Below are positions 16,387-24,681 of a DNA stretch of 64,000 nt, one piece after another (the stretch's first letter is position 1; each line of letters begins with the position of its first letter). Under the pieces are notes generated by a model. That model was not told where the DNA came from and searched no databases. It saw only the letters and a list, made by a program, of their open reading frames with translations. Location: assembly GCA_943371025.1 (NCBI GenBank), contig CALRTC020000033.1, positions 1 to 64,000 of the forward strand, given 5' to 3'. The translations under genes were made by a program, and so were the position numbers. The DNA is from Niveispirillum sp943371025. Its GTDB lineage: Bacteria; Pseudomonadota; Alphaproteobacteria; Azospirillales; Azospirillaceae.

Positions 16387-17154
16387 CTACCCGCCGAAAC
16401 GCAGCAGCCAGCCGCCGAACCCGTCCAGAAACCCGGTCAGGATGGCACCAATGGTGGCAGTCAGGATGAACAGCCCGCCCAGGATGGAAATGGGCAGGCC
16501 GATGAAGAATACCGCGAACTGCGGCATGGCGCGGTTGATCAGGCCCAGCCCGACATTATAGACAAAGCCCAGCACCAGGAAGGGACCGGCGAATTGTGCC
16601 GCCATGCGGAAGGACAGCGTCACCGCCTCCGACGTCATCCGCGCCAGCAGGCCCATATCGGGCAGGCGTGCCGCCGGCATCAGGCGATAGCTGTCGACCA
16701 GGGCACGGATGACCGCATGGTGCAGGTCGGTGACGAAGATCAGCACCAGCCCCCCCAGCATCAGATAGGAACCGGCCACCGACCCGCCCTCGAACCCCGT
16801 GCCCGGCAAGGCGAAGATATTGGACAGGCCGATGGACTGGGAAATCACCTGCCCCGCCATTTGCAGGCTGGCGAACAGGATGCGGGCGCATACACCCAGG
16901 ATGCCGCCCGCGATCAGCTCTGCCAGCACATGGCGCAGCAGGTCGGAAACGGCCGTGGGTGCCGCCGCCGGCAGGCCGGGCACCAGGGCTGCCAGCGCCA
17001 GCGACAGGGCCAGGGCCGCCGCCAGCCGTGTCTGCATGGGCACCGCCATCTCCCCGAAGCCGGGCAGCATGGACAAGGCCGCCCCCACCCGGACCAGCAC
17101 CAGCAGCAGGCCGTAAAGCTCCGCACTCAGCAATTGGGCCAGCGGCAGGGTCAT
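16387..17154 (-). CDS. fliR: Flagellar export-gate protein FliR
   Basis: A 255-residue polytopic gate subunit. It starts with an amphipathic helix and VRVGAALSMLPGFGEMAVPM, and contains LALAALVPGLP, the segment AGQVISQSIGLSNIFALPGT, and FVYNVGLGLINRAMPQFAVF, all typical of FliR. It overlaps flhA by 4 bp and is followed after 2 bp by flhB, so the three are one translationally coupled unit. It forms one subunit at the heart of the FliP5-FliQ4-FliR1 channel. Confidence 0.96.
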   Translation of the reverse strand: MTLPLAQLLSAELYGLLLVLVRVGAALSMLPGFGEMAVPMQTRLAAALALSLALAALVPGLPAAAPTAVSDLLRHVLAELIAGGILGVCARILFASLQMAGQVISQSIGLSNIFALPGTGFEGGSVAGSYLMLGGLVLIFVTDLHHAVIRALVDSYRLMPAARLPDMGLLARMTSEAVTLSFRMAAQFAGPFLVLGFVYNVGLGLINRAMPQFAVFFIGLPISILGGLFILTATIGAILTGFLDGFGGWLLRFGG

Positions 17155-19217
17155 ATCTGGTCAATCGTGGTGACGGGGGCCTTGCGGTGCAGCTCGGTGT
17201 GGCAGATCACGGGCGTGGACGGGCTGACCCGTTCCAGCAGCGAGCGCACAAAGGGCCGTGCCGCCGGTGTCACCAGCACGGCCGGCCAGTAATCCGATGT
17301 CGCGTGCGCCTGGATGCGGGTGCGCGCCGCCATCAGGAAATCCTGCACGGTGGATGGCGGCATGACAAACTGCCGGTCCTCCCCCTGCTCCACGATATTG
17401 TCCAGGAAGCGCTGTTCCCATTCCGGGCTGACCACGATGACGGGGATGGACCCGTCCGGCGTGGTCAGTGCCTGACAGATCTGCAGCGACAGGCGCGTGC
17501 GCACATGTTCGGTCATCAGCGTGACATTGCGTGTCCAGACCGCCGCCTCCGATATGCCTTCCAGGATCAGGGGCAGATTGCGGATGGACACCCGCTCGGC
17601 CAGCAGCGCCTGCAGCACGCGCTGCACCACCGACAGGCTGACTTGGGCCGGGATCAGATCGGTCACCAGCTTCTGATGCTCCCGGTCCAGCTCGTCCAGC
17701 AGGCGCTTGGTGGCGGCATAGCCCAGCAGGGTGGGCATATGCTCCTTGATGATTTCGGCCAGATGCGTGGTGATGACGCTGTCGGGATCGACGACGGTAA
17801 AGCCCTTCAACTCCGCCTCCTCCGCCTGCACCGGGTCGATCCAGCGGGCGGGCAGGCCAAACGTCGGTTCGCGCGTGTCGGTGCCGGGAATATCGATGCC
17901 CTGGTGGCGCGGATCGATGGCCAGCATCTTGCGCACCTGCACCTCCCCCTTGGCGATCATCACGCCCTGGATGGAAATCTCATAGGCGTTGGTAGACACC
18001 GACGCACTGTCGCGCAGCCGCACCGACGGCAGCAGGAAGCCGAACTCAGTGGCGAAGCGCTTGCGCAGCCGCCGCACCTTGGCCGACAGGCCCGTGGCCG
18101 GGTCCAGGATCAGCGGGACCAGACCGCTACCCAGTTCCACGCGGATATCATCCACGCGCAGCATGTCGGCCACCGGCTCTTCCGCTGTCGGCGCCTTGGC
18201 TGCCAGCAATTCGTCATGGCGCTTTTGTTCGGCCAGCCGCGCGGCATTGCGCGGCAGATGCCACGCCAGCCCGCCCGCCCCCGAAGCCAGGATGAAAAAC
18301 GGCAGGAAGGGCAGACCCGGCGTCAGGCCCAGCAGCAGCAAAAGCCCGCCCGCCACGCCCAGCGCCTTGGGATATCCGCCAAGCTGGTTCAGCAATGCCT
18401 GATCGATGGAACCCTGATTGCCGCCCTTGGAGACCAGCAGGCCGGCGGCCAGCGACACGATCAAGGCCGGGATCTGCGTCACCAGCCCATCGCCGATGGT
18501 CAGCACCGTGTAATTATGCGCCGCCTCCCCAAAAGCCAGATCATGCTGGGCCACCCCGATGATCAGGCCGCCCATGACATTGATGGCCGTGATGACCAGC
18601 CCGGCGATGGCATCACCGCGCACGAATTTCGACGCACCATCCATGGCGCCGAAGAACTGGCTTTCCTGTTCCAGTTCCGACCGCCGCCGCCGCGCCTCCC
18701 CCTCGTCGATCAGGCCCGACGACATGTCGGCGTCGATGGCCATCTGCTTGCCCGGCATGGCGTCCAGGGCGAAGCGGGCGCCCACTTCCGCGATGCGGCT
18801 GGCGCCCTTGGTGATGACGATGAAATTCACCAGCATCAGGATGCAGAAGACGATCAGTCCGATGACGAAATTGCCGCCCATGACGAAATCGGCAAAACCC
18901 ATGATGACATGGCCGGCCGCATCGGTGCCCGTATGCCCGTTCGACAGGATCAGACGGGTCGAGGCCAGGTTCAGCGCCAGCCGCAGCATGGTGGCGACCA
19001 GCAGCACCGTGGGAAAGCTGGAAAAATCCAGCGGCCGATTGATCCACAGCGCCACCATCAGGATCAGTACGCTGATCGCCATCGACATGGCTAACCCCAT
19101 GTCCAGCATCCAGGTCGGGACCGGCAGGATCAGCACGCTCAGGATGAAAACCAGACCCAGCGCGAAGAACACATCGCGGTGGCGCAGGCCGTCGGACAGG
19201 GTGGTGGCGGCAGACAT
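17151..19217 (-). CDS. flhA: Flagellar export protein FlhA
   Basis: A 688-residue nonameric export-gate protein. The N-terminal half has eight predicted membrane helices, beginning with FALGLVFILSVLILPVPTWM. The FHIPEP-type cytoplasmic linker signature is present (RIAEVGARFALDAMPGKQMA, then IDADMSSGLIDEGEARRRR). The C-terminal cytoplasmic domain contains VVDPDSVITTHLAEIIKEHM and a chaperone/substrate-docking region. It starts with ATG at 19217. First gene of the flhA-fliR-flhB operon, with a TTAA-type tandem box 48-63 bp upstream. Confidence 0.97.
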   Translation of the reverse strand: MSAATTLSDGLRHRDVFFALGLVFILSVLILPVPTWMLDMGLAMSMAISVLILMVALWINRPLDFSSFPTVLLVATMLRLALNLASTRLILSNGHTGTDAAGHVIMGFADFVMGGNFVIGLIVFCILMLVNFIVITKGASRIAEVGARFALDAMPGKQMAIDADMSSGLIDEGEARRRRSELEQESQFFGAMDGASKFVRGDAIAGLVITAINVMGGLIIGVAQHDLAFGEAAHNYTVLTIGDGLVTQIPALIVSLAAGLLVSKGGNQGSIDQALLNQLGGYPKALGVAGGLLLLLGLTPGLPFLPFFILASGAGGLAWHLPRNAARLAEQKRHDELLAAKAPTAEEPVADMLRVDDIRVELGSGLVPLILDPATGLSAKVRRLRKRFATEFGFLLPSVRLRDSASVSTNAYEISIQGVMIAKGEVQVRKMLAIDPRHQGIDIPGTDTREPTFGLPARWIDPVQAEEAELKGFTVVDPDSVITTHLAEIIKEHMPTLLGYAATKRLLDELDREHQKLVTDLIPAQVSLSVVQRVLQALLAERVSIRNLPLILEGISEAAVWTRNVTLMTEHVRTRLSLQICQALTTPDGSIPVIVVSPEWEQRFLDNIVEQGEDRQFVMPPSTVQDFLMAARTRIQAHATSDYWPAVLVTPAARPFVRSLLERVSPSTPVICHTELHRKAPVTTIDQI

Positions 19218-19264
19218 GGGCGAGGGATCTCCGGGATATGTCCGGCAAATCTAGGCGAGCGCGG

Positions 19265-19280
19265 TAAAACTGGGGTTCAA
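19265..19280 (-). promoter_or_regulatory. Tandem TTAA-type box upstream of flhA
   Basis: On the minus strand TTGAACCCCAGTTTTA, two half-sites 11 bp apart, about 50 bp before the flhA start. It matches the tandem element in front of the other flagellar operons with two substitutions in the half-sites. Confidence 0.5.
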
Positions 19281-19558
19281 GGCCGTCGAAGCATATTTCC
19301 GGTGAATGGCCTCAAACGCCGACGCCGCAATCAGGATTTGTGTCACAAATGCTCTTTCCGGCAACGCATATGGCGGGCAACACCGTCGTCACGCACAACC
19401 AATGTTAAGTCATTAATACAGGGAAATTTTTCATAAATTGCGCATAATATTACGCACCAAACCCTGCAACCTTAACATTAATGCATTCATCATTGACGGG
19501 ATAACGGGATATATTAGTAATATGACCGCCCGTTGATTGTTTATGGATACATTGGCAA
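19281..19558. promoter_or_regulatory. AT-rich divergent intergenic region upstream of the exported hypothetical gene
   Basis: The gap between flhA and the next gene is 341 bp. Its right part is distinctly AT-rich compared with the rest of the window and contains several TTAA and ATTAAT words (TTAAGTCATTAA near 19405; CCTTAACATTAATG near 19470) and a near-palindrome GCGCATAATATTACGC (near 19440). No coding potential or clear -35/-10 pair is assigned. It most likely holds the promoter of the gene at 19559. Confidence 0.4.
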
Positions 19559-20932
19559 ATGCCCCCTTCCAATCATCCGCGCCGTTTCCATGGCGCCCTG
19601 CTCGGGTTACTCTTGTCCGTCGGCTCCCTCGTCACCGCCGCACCTTCCGCGCAGGCGTCGTCATACACCATCGTGGAAATTGTGCTGAGCAATGAGGATG
19701 CGTACCCGCTGACGATCAAACAGCCGACGCATGTCGACGATGGCGATTATGCGTTCGCCCCGATCATCGGGACCAGCGCCGGTCGTGCCGAAGGCGATCT
19801 GGTCATTCCGGGCGGCGGCATTGCCGTCGTGTCCGCCGGAATCCGAAAACCGATTGTTGATCCGTTCGGCTGGTTCTCCAACGACTGGGGTTTCAATCTG
19901 ATCGTCTGTCAGGAAGATGCCGGCTGCGACGAAGCCCGGATCGGTGGCCACACCTCCCCCGATGGGGTGACCACGGATTGGCGGATGATAAGCAGCAACT
20001 ATTTCACGTCCAAGATTCAGTCCTTCGATGACGATGGCTGGGCCAAATACCGGGACACCGCCGCCAACCTCAATGACATCCTGAAACTTGTCTCCAAGAT
20101 CGCCAAGATCCCGATGCTGGACAAGCTGATGGGCCTGCCGAACGAGCAGGGCTACAAGGTGACCTTGAAGCAGAAATGTCCTGCCCGCTTCGAAATGGGG
20201 CTGGATCTGGCACAGCCGGTGGGAAAGCCGCCGCAGGTGCTGATGAATATCCACCGTTTCCTGCCGACTGGCGCCACGAACTTCGATAAATTCATCATCG
20301 ACGATGACAAGATTTTCACAGGTCCATACAAGCTGGTCGACAATCAGTGCCGGGTGGGAAACACCAGCCAGTGCCAGATCACCCTGTCCAGCACCGATGG
20401 CCAGTTGAGCTATGCCGGCGCTGTTGGCGTCACCAACCGCGGGCGCTGCTCTCTGTCGGAAGCCATCGGCTATTCCCCCGGCACCTTCCGCATCCGCAAT
20501 GGCAGCGGCGCGCCGCTGCGATATACCGCCTTTGTCAATAACCGCATGGTCGCCAATGACGAAGCGATGCCGGGCCAGGATGTGAACCTGCGCGATACCA
20601 TCGTTCAGGTCATGCAGACGGTGGGTGACCAGGAATGCCCGCAGGTGCAGGACCCGTTCATGCCGGGCCGGCGCATGGGGGCCTGCCCCTTCCGGCTGTC
20701 CTTCCAGGGCGACGGCGCCAGCGGCACGCTGAATTGCGTTCTGTCGGCCCGCCAGGGCACGGTCCAGACGCCGGGCGAGGATAAGCTGAACCTCTACCTG
20801 CTCCGCTCCTGCCAGCCGCAATTGCCCACATCGGTGAGTGACCGTACGCAGCTTCGCCTGGATCAGTTCGTCCTGATGTCAGGCATGTACAAGATGGTGT
20901 CGGTGACCTTCGCGCCCCTGCAGAAGGATTGA
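19559..20932 (+). CDS. Exported cysteine-rich hypothetical protein
   Basis: A 457-residue protein of unknown function with a clear Sec signal peptide (LLGLLLSVGSLVTAAPSAQA, cleavage near residue 33). The mature part has about a dozen cysteines in spaced pairs (CQEDAGC, QCRVGNTSQC, SCQ), suggesting disulfide bonds in the periplasm or outside. It also has beta-rich segments such as GAPLRYTAFVNNRMVANDEA. No family was recognised. It sits as a single gene inside the flagellar island, convergent with the SltF-like gene and behind an AT-rich promoter region, which may mean recent insertion. A role in the flagellum is possible but unsupported. Confidence 0.75.
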   Translation: MPPSNHPRRFHGALLGLLLSVGSLVTAAPSAQASSYTIVEIVLSNEDAYPLTIKQPTHVDDGDYAFAPIIGTSAGRAEGDLVIPGGGIAVVSAGIRKPIVDPFGWFSNDWGFNLIVCQEDAGCDEARIGGHTSPDGVTTDWRMISSNYFTSKIQSFDDDGWAKYRDTAANLNDILKLVSKIAKIPMLDKLMGLPNEQGYKVTLKQKCPARFEMGLDLAQPVGKPPQVLMNIHRFLPTGATNFDKFIIDDDKIFTGPYKLVDNQCRVGNTSQCQITLSSTDGQLSYAGAVGVTNRGRCSLSEAIGYSPGTFRIRNGSGAPLRYTAFVNNRMVANDEAMPGQDVNLRDTIVQVMQTVGDQECPQVQDPFMPGRRMGACPFRLSFQGDGASGTLNCVLSARQGTVQTPGEDKLNLYLLRSCQPQLPTSVSDRTQLRLDQFVLMSGMYKMVSVTFAPLQKD

Positions 20933-20941
20933 CCCCCCGCC

Positions 20942-20973
20942 GGCGTGGTTTGCGATCAGCCGCAGACCACGCC
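20942..20973. terminator. Bidirectional stem-loop between convergent genes
   Basis: GGCGTGGTTTGCG pairs with CGCAGACCACGCC (13 bp, one G-U pair) around the 6-nt loop ATCAGC, starting 10 nt after the stop of the exported hypothetical gene and ending at the stop codon of the transglycosylase gene. No strong U-tract on either side. Confidence 0.6.
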
Positions 20974-21587
20974 TATCCCATGCGGGGCGGCAGGGCCCAG
21001 GGATCGGCCGGCGGCGCGGGCCTTTGCGGTCGCGGCAGCACATCGGCCAGATCATGGCGGCGCAGTTGCACCAGCCGCAGATTGGCCGCCACCCGCTTGA
21101 AATAGATATCGGCCTTGTCCGGCGTGCTGGAATGATACTGCTTGATCGACCGCGTCCAGTTGCGCAGATCGCCATGGAATTCCTTCAGCAGGCGGGCGGC
21201 ATAGGCGACGTTGGCGGCGGGATCAAGGGCAGTCTCCACATCCTTGAAGGCCGTGGGGTGCCATTGCAGATTGATCTGCATGCAGCCCACATCGATGGAG
21301 CGCACGCCGCGCTTTTTCAGGGCCCGCACATGCGCAACGGCCGACGTCTTGTCCGGGAAATAGCGTCCTTCCCCCTCGGCATTGACGGTCCAGGGCCAGA
21401 CGGTCAGCCTTTCATCAACCTCACGCCCGGATTCGGTGACCCCGATGGCCATCAGCAGGCGGGTGGGGATGCGCATCTTGCGTTCTGCCGCCCGGATGGC
21501 CGACAGGCAGGCCGTGGCATCGGCCGCTTCGGCGGGCATGGCCCCACCCAGCAGCGCCATGGCCAGAAGGGCGATCGTCATCCTCAT
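20973..21587 (-). CDS. sltF: Flagellar lytic transglycosylase (SltF-like)
   Basis: A 204-residue exported peptidoglycan lytic transglycosylase. The signal peptide ends at AEAA (about residue 22). The SLT domain has the catalytic glutamate in AIGVTESGRE (about residue 53) and the GCMQINLQWHP signature. Its C terminus is proline-rich. It overlaps fliQ by 4 bp, which ties it to rod assembly. In Rhodobacter sphaeroides SltF opens the cell wall for the rod and binds the scaffold FlgJ, whose muramidase domain is absent there. The same split is seen here, because FlgJ at 29081 is only the rod-scaffold domain. Confidence 0.88.
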   Translation of the reverse strand: MRMTIALLAMALLGGAMPAEAADATACLSAIRAAERKMRIPTRLLMAIGVTESGREVDERLTVWPWTVNAEGEGRYFPDKTSAVAHVRALKKRGVRSIDVGCMQINLQWHPTAFKDVETALDPAANVAYAARLLKEFHGDLRNWTRSIKQYHSSTPDKADIYFKRVAANLRLVQLRRHDLADVLPRPQRPAPPADPWALPPRMG

Positions 21588-21853
21588 GGTGGGGCGCCGC
21601 CGATGCGGGTGACGATCTCCGTCCAGTAGCCGGCCAGCACATGGAACATGAAGGGCAGCGCCAGCACCACCGTGATCATAATGGCCACGATCTTGGGCAC
21701 GAAGGACAAGGTCGCTTCCTGCACCTGTGTCAGCGCCTGCAACAGCGAGATGCCAAACCCCACGATCAGGGCCACGGCCAGGGGCGGCGTGGCCGCCCAG
21801 ATCACGGCCCAGATGCCGCTGCGCAACAGATCAAGGACATCGGCCTGGGTCAT
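21584..21853 (-). CDS. fliQ: Flagellar export-gate protein FliQ
   Basis: An 89-residue protein with two membrane helices (WAATPPLAVALIVGFGISLL and IVAIMITVVLALPFMFHVLA) and the diagnostic LLQALTQVQEATLSFVPK between them. It completes the FliPQR gate, although the other two components are in other operons of the island. It lies downstream of flgB-flgC-fliE and overlaps the sltF-like gene by 4 bp. Confidence 0.95.
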   Translation of the reverse strand: MTQADVLDLLRSGIWAVIWAATPPLAVALIVGFGISLLQALTQVQEATLSFVPKIVAIMITVVLALPFMFHVLAGYWTEIVTRIGGAPP

Positions 21854-21890
21854 GTCTGCGTATTCCCTCGGTCGCCCGCCTTCACGGGTG

Positions 21891-22205
21891 TCAAATCGGC
21901 ATGCGCATGATGTCGAGATAGGCGTTCACCAGCTTGTCGCGCACGGCCGTGACCGCCTGCACCGTCAGTTCGGCCGACATGGTGGCCTGCACCACCTCCT
22001 GCGCCGTGGCCTTGCCCTGCAGGCCCGAAGCGGCCACCTGTTCCCCGTTGCGCATGGTGGCGATGGCGTCCTTGACCGCCTTGCCCACAATCTCGGGGAA
22101 GGAACCGCGCACGGGTGTGGCGGCATCGGTGGCCGGACCGGCAATGCCGGGCAGCTTGCCGGCGGCATAGGCATCGGCGACGCCGGAGACGGGAATGACA
22201 TGCAT
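21891..22205 (-). CDS. fliE: Flagellar MS-ring/rod junction protein FliE
   Basis: A 104-residue rod adapter that attaches the proximal rod to the MS ring and export gate. The conserved C-terminal helix region reads QEVVQATMSAELTVQAVTAV followed by RDKLVNAYLDIMRMPI, the family signature. The N-terminal 40 residues are variable. Third gene of flgB-flgC-fliE-fliQ-sltF on the minus strand. Confidence 0.94.
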   Translation of the reverse strand: MHVIPVSGVADAYAAGKLPGIAGPATDAATPVRGSFPEIVGKAVKDAIATMRNGEQVAASGLQGKATAQEVVQATMSAELTVQAVTAVRDKLVNAYLDIMRMPI

Positions 22206-22234
22206 GATCGGAACTCCTGTCGCAGGGCGGCGTG

Positions 22235-22654
22235 TCAGCCGCGCAGCATGTCGATGGTACGGCCTAGCATGCTGCGGGCCTGCTGCATGACATTCAGGTT
22301 GGCGTCATAGGATCGGCCGGCCTCCCGCATGTCCATGGCTTCCACCAGGCTGTTGACATTGGGCAGCTTCACATAGCCGTCGGCGTCGGCGGCGGGGTGG
22401 CTGGGGTCATATTCCAGGCGGAAATCGCCCATGTCCCGGCCCACGCGCTTCACCTCCACCGTGTCGGCCTTCAGCGCCCGGTCCAGGATGGTGGAGAAGA
22501 CCACCGTCTTGCGGCGATAGGGGTCGCCGCCGGCAATTTCGGCGGTGGAATTGGCATTGGCCATGTTCTCCGCCACCACACGCAGGCGCGTCGTCTGCGC
22601 CTTCATGCCCGATGCGGCGATCCCGAAGGAGGCGGCCAGATTATCGATGCTCAT
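22235..22654 (-). CDS. flgC: Flagellar proximal rod protein FlgC
   Basis: A 139-residue rod protein. The N-terminal helix carries FGIAASGMKAQTTRLRVVAE-NMANANST, the rod/hook family motif, and the C terminus is YVKLPNVNSLVEAMDMREAG followed by the coiled-coil segment YDANLNVMQQARSMLGRTID. It lies 14 bp after flgB. Length matches the family (about 135). Confidence 0.96.
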   Translation of the reverse strand: MSIDNLAASFGIAASGMKAQTTRLRVVAENMANANSTAEIAGGDPYRRKTVVFSTILDRALKADTVEVKRVGRDMGDFRLEYDPSHPAADADGYVKLPNVNSLVEAMDMREAGRSYDANLNVMQQARSMLGRTIDMLRG

Positions 22655-22668
22655 GCTGCCCTCCCCCC

Positions 22669-23064
22669 TCAGCGGCCGATGAAGGCATAGCGCAGCATGC
22701 CGACATTCTTCTGGAACAGGTTGGCGGCCAGATCATATTGCTGACGCACTTCCGCGGTCTTCATCATCTGTTCCTCCAGCACCACGCCATTGCCGTCGGG
22801 TGCCATTTCATAGACGCTGGCGCCGCGATCCTCCCGGAACGCTGCTGCCTGATGCAGCGGTTCCAGGTGTGCTGCGTTGGTGCGGACCTGCTGCACGCCG
22901 GCCCCTTTCAGCGCTTCGGCAAAGCTGAACGGCTTCAGATCGCGGGCGCGCACGCCGGGCGTGTCGGCATTGGCGATATTCTCCGCCAGCACCTTATGCC
23001 GGGCGGACAGATAGTCCATGCGGCGGCTGGCCAGGTTGAACAGGCCGATGGCGGAAAGATCCAT
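22669..23064 (-). CDS. flgB: Flagellar proximal rod protein FlgB
   Basis: A 131-residue rod protein with LSARHKVLAENIANADTPGV near the N terminus and a C-terminal helix (VVLEEQMMKTAEVRQQYDLA). First gene of the minus-strand rod operon flgB-flgC-fliE-fliQ-sltF. The 161-bp gap to divergent fliI carries two tandem TTAA-type boxes. Confidence 0.96.
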   Translation of the reverse strand: MDLSAIGLFNLASRRMDYLSARHKVLAENIANADTPGVRARDLKPFSFAEALKGAGVQQVRTNAAHLEPLHQAAAFREDRGASVYEMAPDGNGVVLEEQMMKTAEVRQQYDLAANLFQKNVGMLRYAFIGR

Positions 23065-23117
23065 GTCAGCATCACTCCCATTGGGGCCGGATACGGGGGC
23101 GATGGTTCCATGCGGAC

Positions 23118-23172
23118 TTTAAAGCGGCGTTTAAGCGCCCTTGCGATACCGACGGCGTTTAACCGGCTTTAA
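23118..23172. promoter_or_regulatory. Two tandem TTAA-type boxes between flgB and fliI
   Basis: TTTAAAGCGGCGTTTAA (23118-23134, half-sites 12 bp apart) lies towards flgB. TTTAACCGGCTTTAACC (23158-23174, half-sites exactly 10 bp apart) lies towards fliI. The second is the most regular copy of the island-wide element and is used here as its ideal form. One box may serve each divergent operon. Confidence 0.65.
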
Positions 23173-23225
23173 CCGCCGCCGCCAAGGATGGACCATCACC
23201 CAAGCCCAGCATCGGGAACCCCATC

Positions 23226-24623
23226 ATGACCATCCTGGCCGGCCTTCTGGCCGATATCCAGCAACTGCCCGGCCCCCGCTTCCATGGCCAGGTCGTCACC
23301 TGTTCCGGTCTGGCGATGGAGGTAGAGGGCGTGGAACGCCGCCTGTCCGTGGGCGATGGCTGCAAGGCGCTGACCCGCGGCGGCCGCGCCATCCCGTGCG
23401 AAGTGGTGGGCTTCCGCCAGGGCCGCGCCGTGCTGCTGCCCTTTGCCTCCATGGAAGGCATCGGCCTGGGATCGCGGGTGGAAGCAGGGGCGGCAACCGG
23501 GCTGGTCCGGCCCCGTGAAGCCTGGCTGGGCCGGGTCATCGACGCCTTTGGCCGGCCCATCGACGGCAAGGGGCATCTGGGCCTGGGCGATGCCAACCGA
23601 TCCCTGCGCGCCCTGCCCCCGCCCGCCTTCGAACGGCGGCGCATCGGGGCCCGGCTGGAAACCGGCATCCGCGTCATCGACGTGTTCACACCGCTCTGCC
23701 GGGGACAGCGCCTGGGCATCTTCGCCGGGTCGGGCGTGGGCAAATCCACGCTGCTGGCCATGCTGGCCCGGTCCAGTGCGGCGGATGTGAATGTCATCGG
23801 CCTGATCGGTGAGCGCGGGCGCGAGGTGCAGGAATTCATCCAGGATGATCTGGGCCCGGAAGGGCTGGCGCGCAGCGTCGTGATCGTCGCCACGGGGGAT
23901 GAACCGGCCCTGGCGCGGCGGCAGGCGGCCTATATGACCATGGCCGTGGCGGAATATTTCCGCGACGCCGGGCGCGATGTGCTGTGCCTGATGGACAGCG
24001 TCACCCGCTTCGCCATGGCCCAGCGGGAGATCGGCCTGTCGGCCGGCGAGCCGCCGACCACCAAGGGCTACCCGCCCAGCACCTTTGCGGAGTTGCCGCG
24101 TCTTCTGGAACGCGCCGGCCCCGGCGTGGATGGCACGGGCGACATCACGGGCGTGTTCACGGTGCTGGTGGATGGCGGCGACCATGACGAGCCGGTGGCC
24201 GACGCCGTGCGCGGCATCCTGGACGGCCATATCGTCATGGACCGCAAGATCGCCGAACGCGGCCGCTATCCCGCCATCGACGTGCTGAAAAGCGTGTCGC
24301 GCGCCCTGCCGGGCTGCCACAGTCCGGCGGAGAACGAAACCATGGCTGGCGCCCGCGCCCTGCTGTCCCGCTATGACGCGATGGAGGAGATGATCCGCTT
24401 GGGCGCCTATCGCGCCGGCAGCGACCCGGAGGTCGACCGCGCCATCAAGGCCAATCCGGCCCTGCAGGAATTCCTGCGCCAGGGCAAGGGAGAGGTGACG
24501 GCCACGGCCCAGGGCTTTGCCGTGCTGGACGCCATCCAGGCCGAACTTGCGGCCCCTTCCCCGCCCCCACCGCCGCCTGAACCCGCGAAGAAACCAGCCG
24601 TGGTGGCCAAGCGGCGGGGGTAG
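23226..24623 (+). CDS. fliI: Flagellum-specific export ATPase FliI
   Basis: A 465-residue F1-beta-like ATPase energising type III export. Walker A reads AGSGVGKST (about residues 165-174, in LGIFAGSGVGKSTLLAML). The Walker B/catalytic segments include VIGLIGERGREVQEFI and DVLCLMDSVTRFAMAQREIG. A PPTTKGYPPSTFAELPRLLE loop follows, as in FliI. The tail is unusually proline-rich (a run of PSPPPPPPEP), then a basic end. It is monocistronic and divergent from flgB. A strong hairpin lies just after its stop; fliJ, its usual partner, was not found. Confidence 0.96.
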   Translation: MTILAGLLADIQQLPGPRFHGQVVTCSGLAMEVEGVERRLSVGDGCKALTRGGRAIPCEVVGFRQGRAVLLPFASMEGIGLGSRVEAGAATGLVRPREAWLGRVIDAFGRPIDGKGHLGLGDANRSLRALPPPAFERRRIGARLETGIRVIDVFTPLCRGQRLGIFAGSGVGKSTLLAMLARSSAADVNVIGLIGERGREVQEFIQDDLGPEGLARSVVIVATGDEPALARRQAAYMTMAVAEYFRDAGRDVLCLMDSVTRFAMAQREIGLSAGEPPTTKGYPPSTFAELPRLLERAGPGVDGTGDITGVFTVLVDGGDHDEPVADAVRGILDGHIVMDRKIAERGRYPAIDVLKSVSRALPGCHSPAENETMAGARALLSRYDAMEEMIRLGAYRAGSDPEVDRAIKANPALQEFLRQGKGEVTATAQGFAVLDAIQAELAAPSPPPPPPEPAKKPAVVAKRRG

Positions 24624-24631
24624 AAACAGAA

Positions 24632-24655
24632 CGGCCCCGCACGCTGGCGGGGCCG
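24632..24655. terminator. Hairpin between convergent fliI and DUF1217 gene
   Basis: CGGCCCCGC and GCGGGGCCG form a perfect 9-bp GC stem with a 6-nt loop (ACGCTG), 9 nt after the fliI stop. Only a short CCTTCC follows, so it may act as a bidirectional transcription block. Confidence 0.65.
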
Positions 24656-24681
24656 CCTTCCACCAAACAATGATGCCTTCG

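Noticed and set aside
16959..19094. A 711-codon open frame antisense to flhA and fliR
   Set aside because: Longer than flhA itself but without any recognisable motif, spanning two real genes on the other strand.
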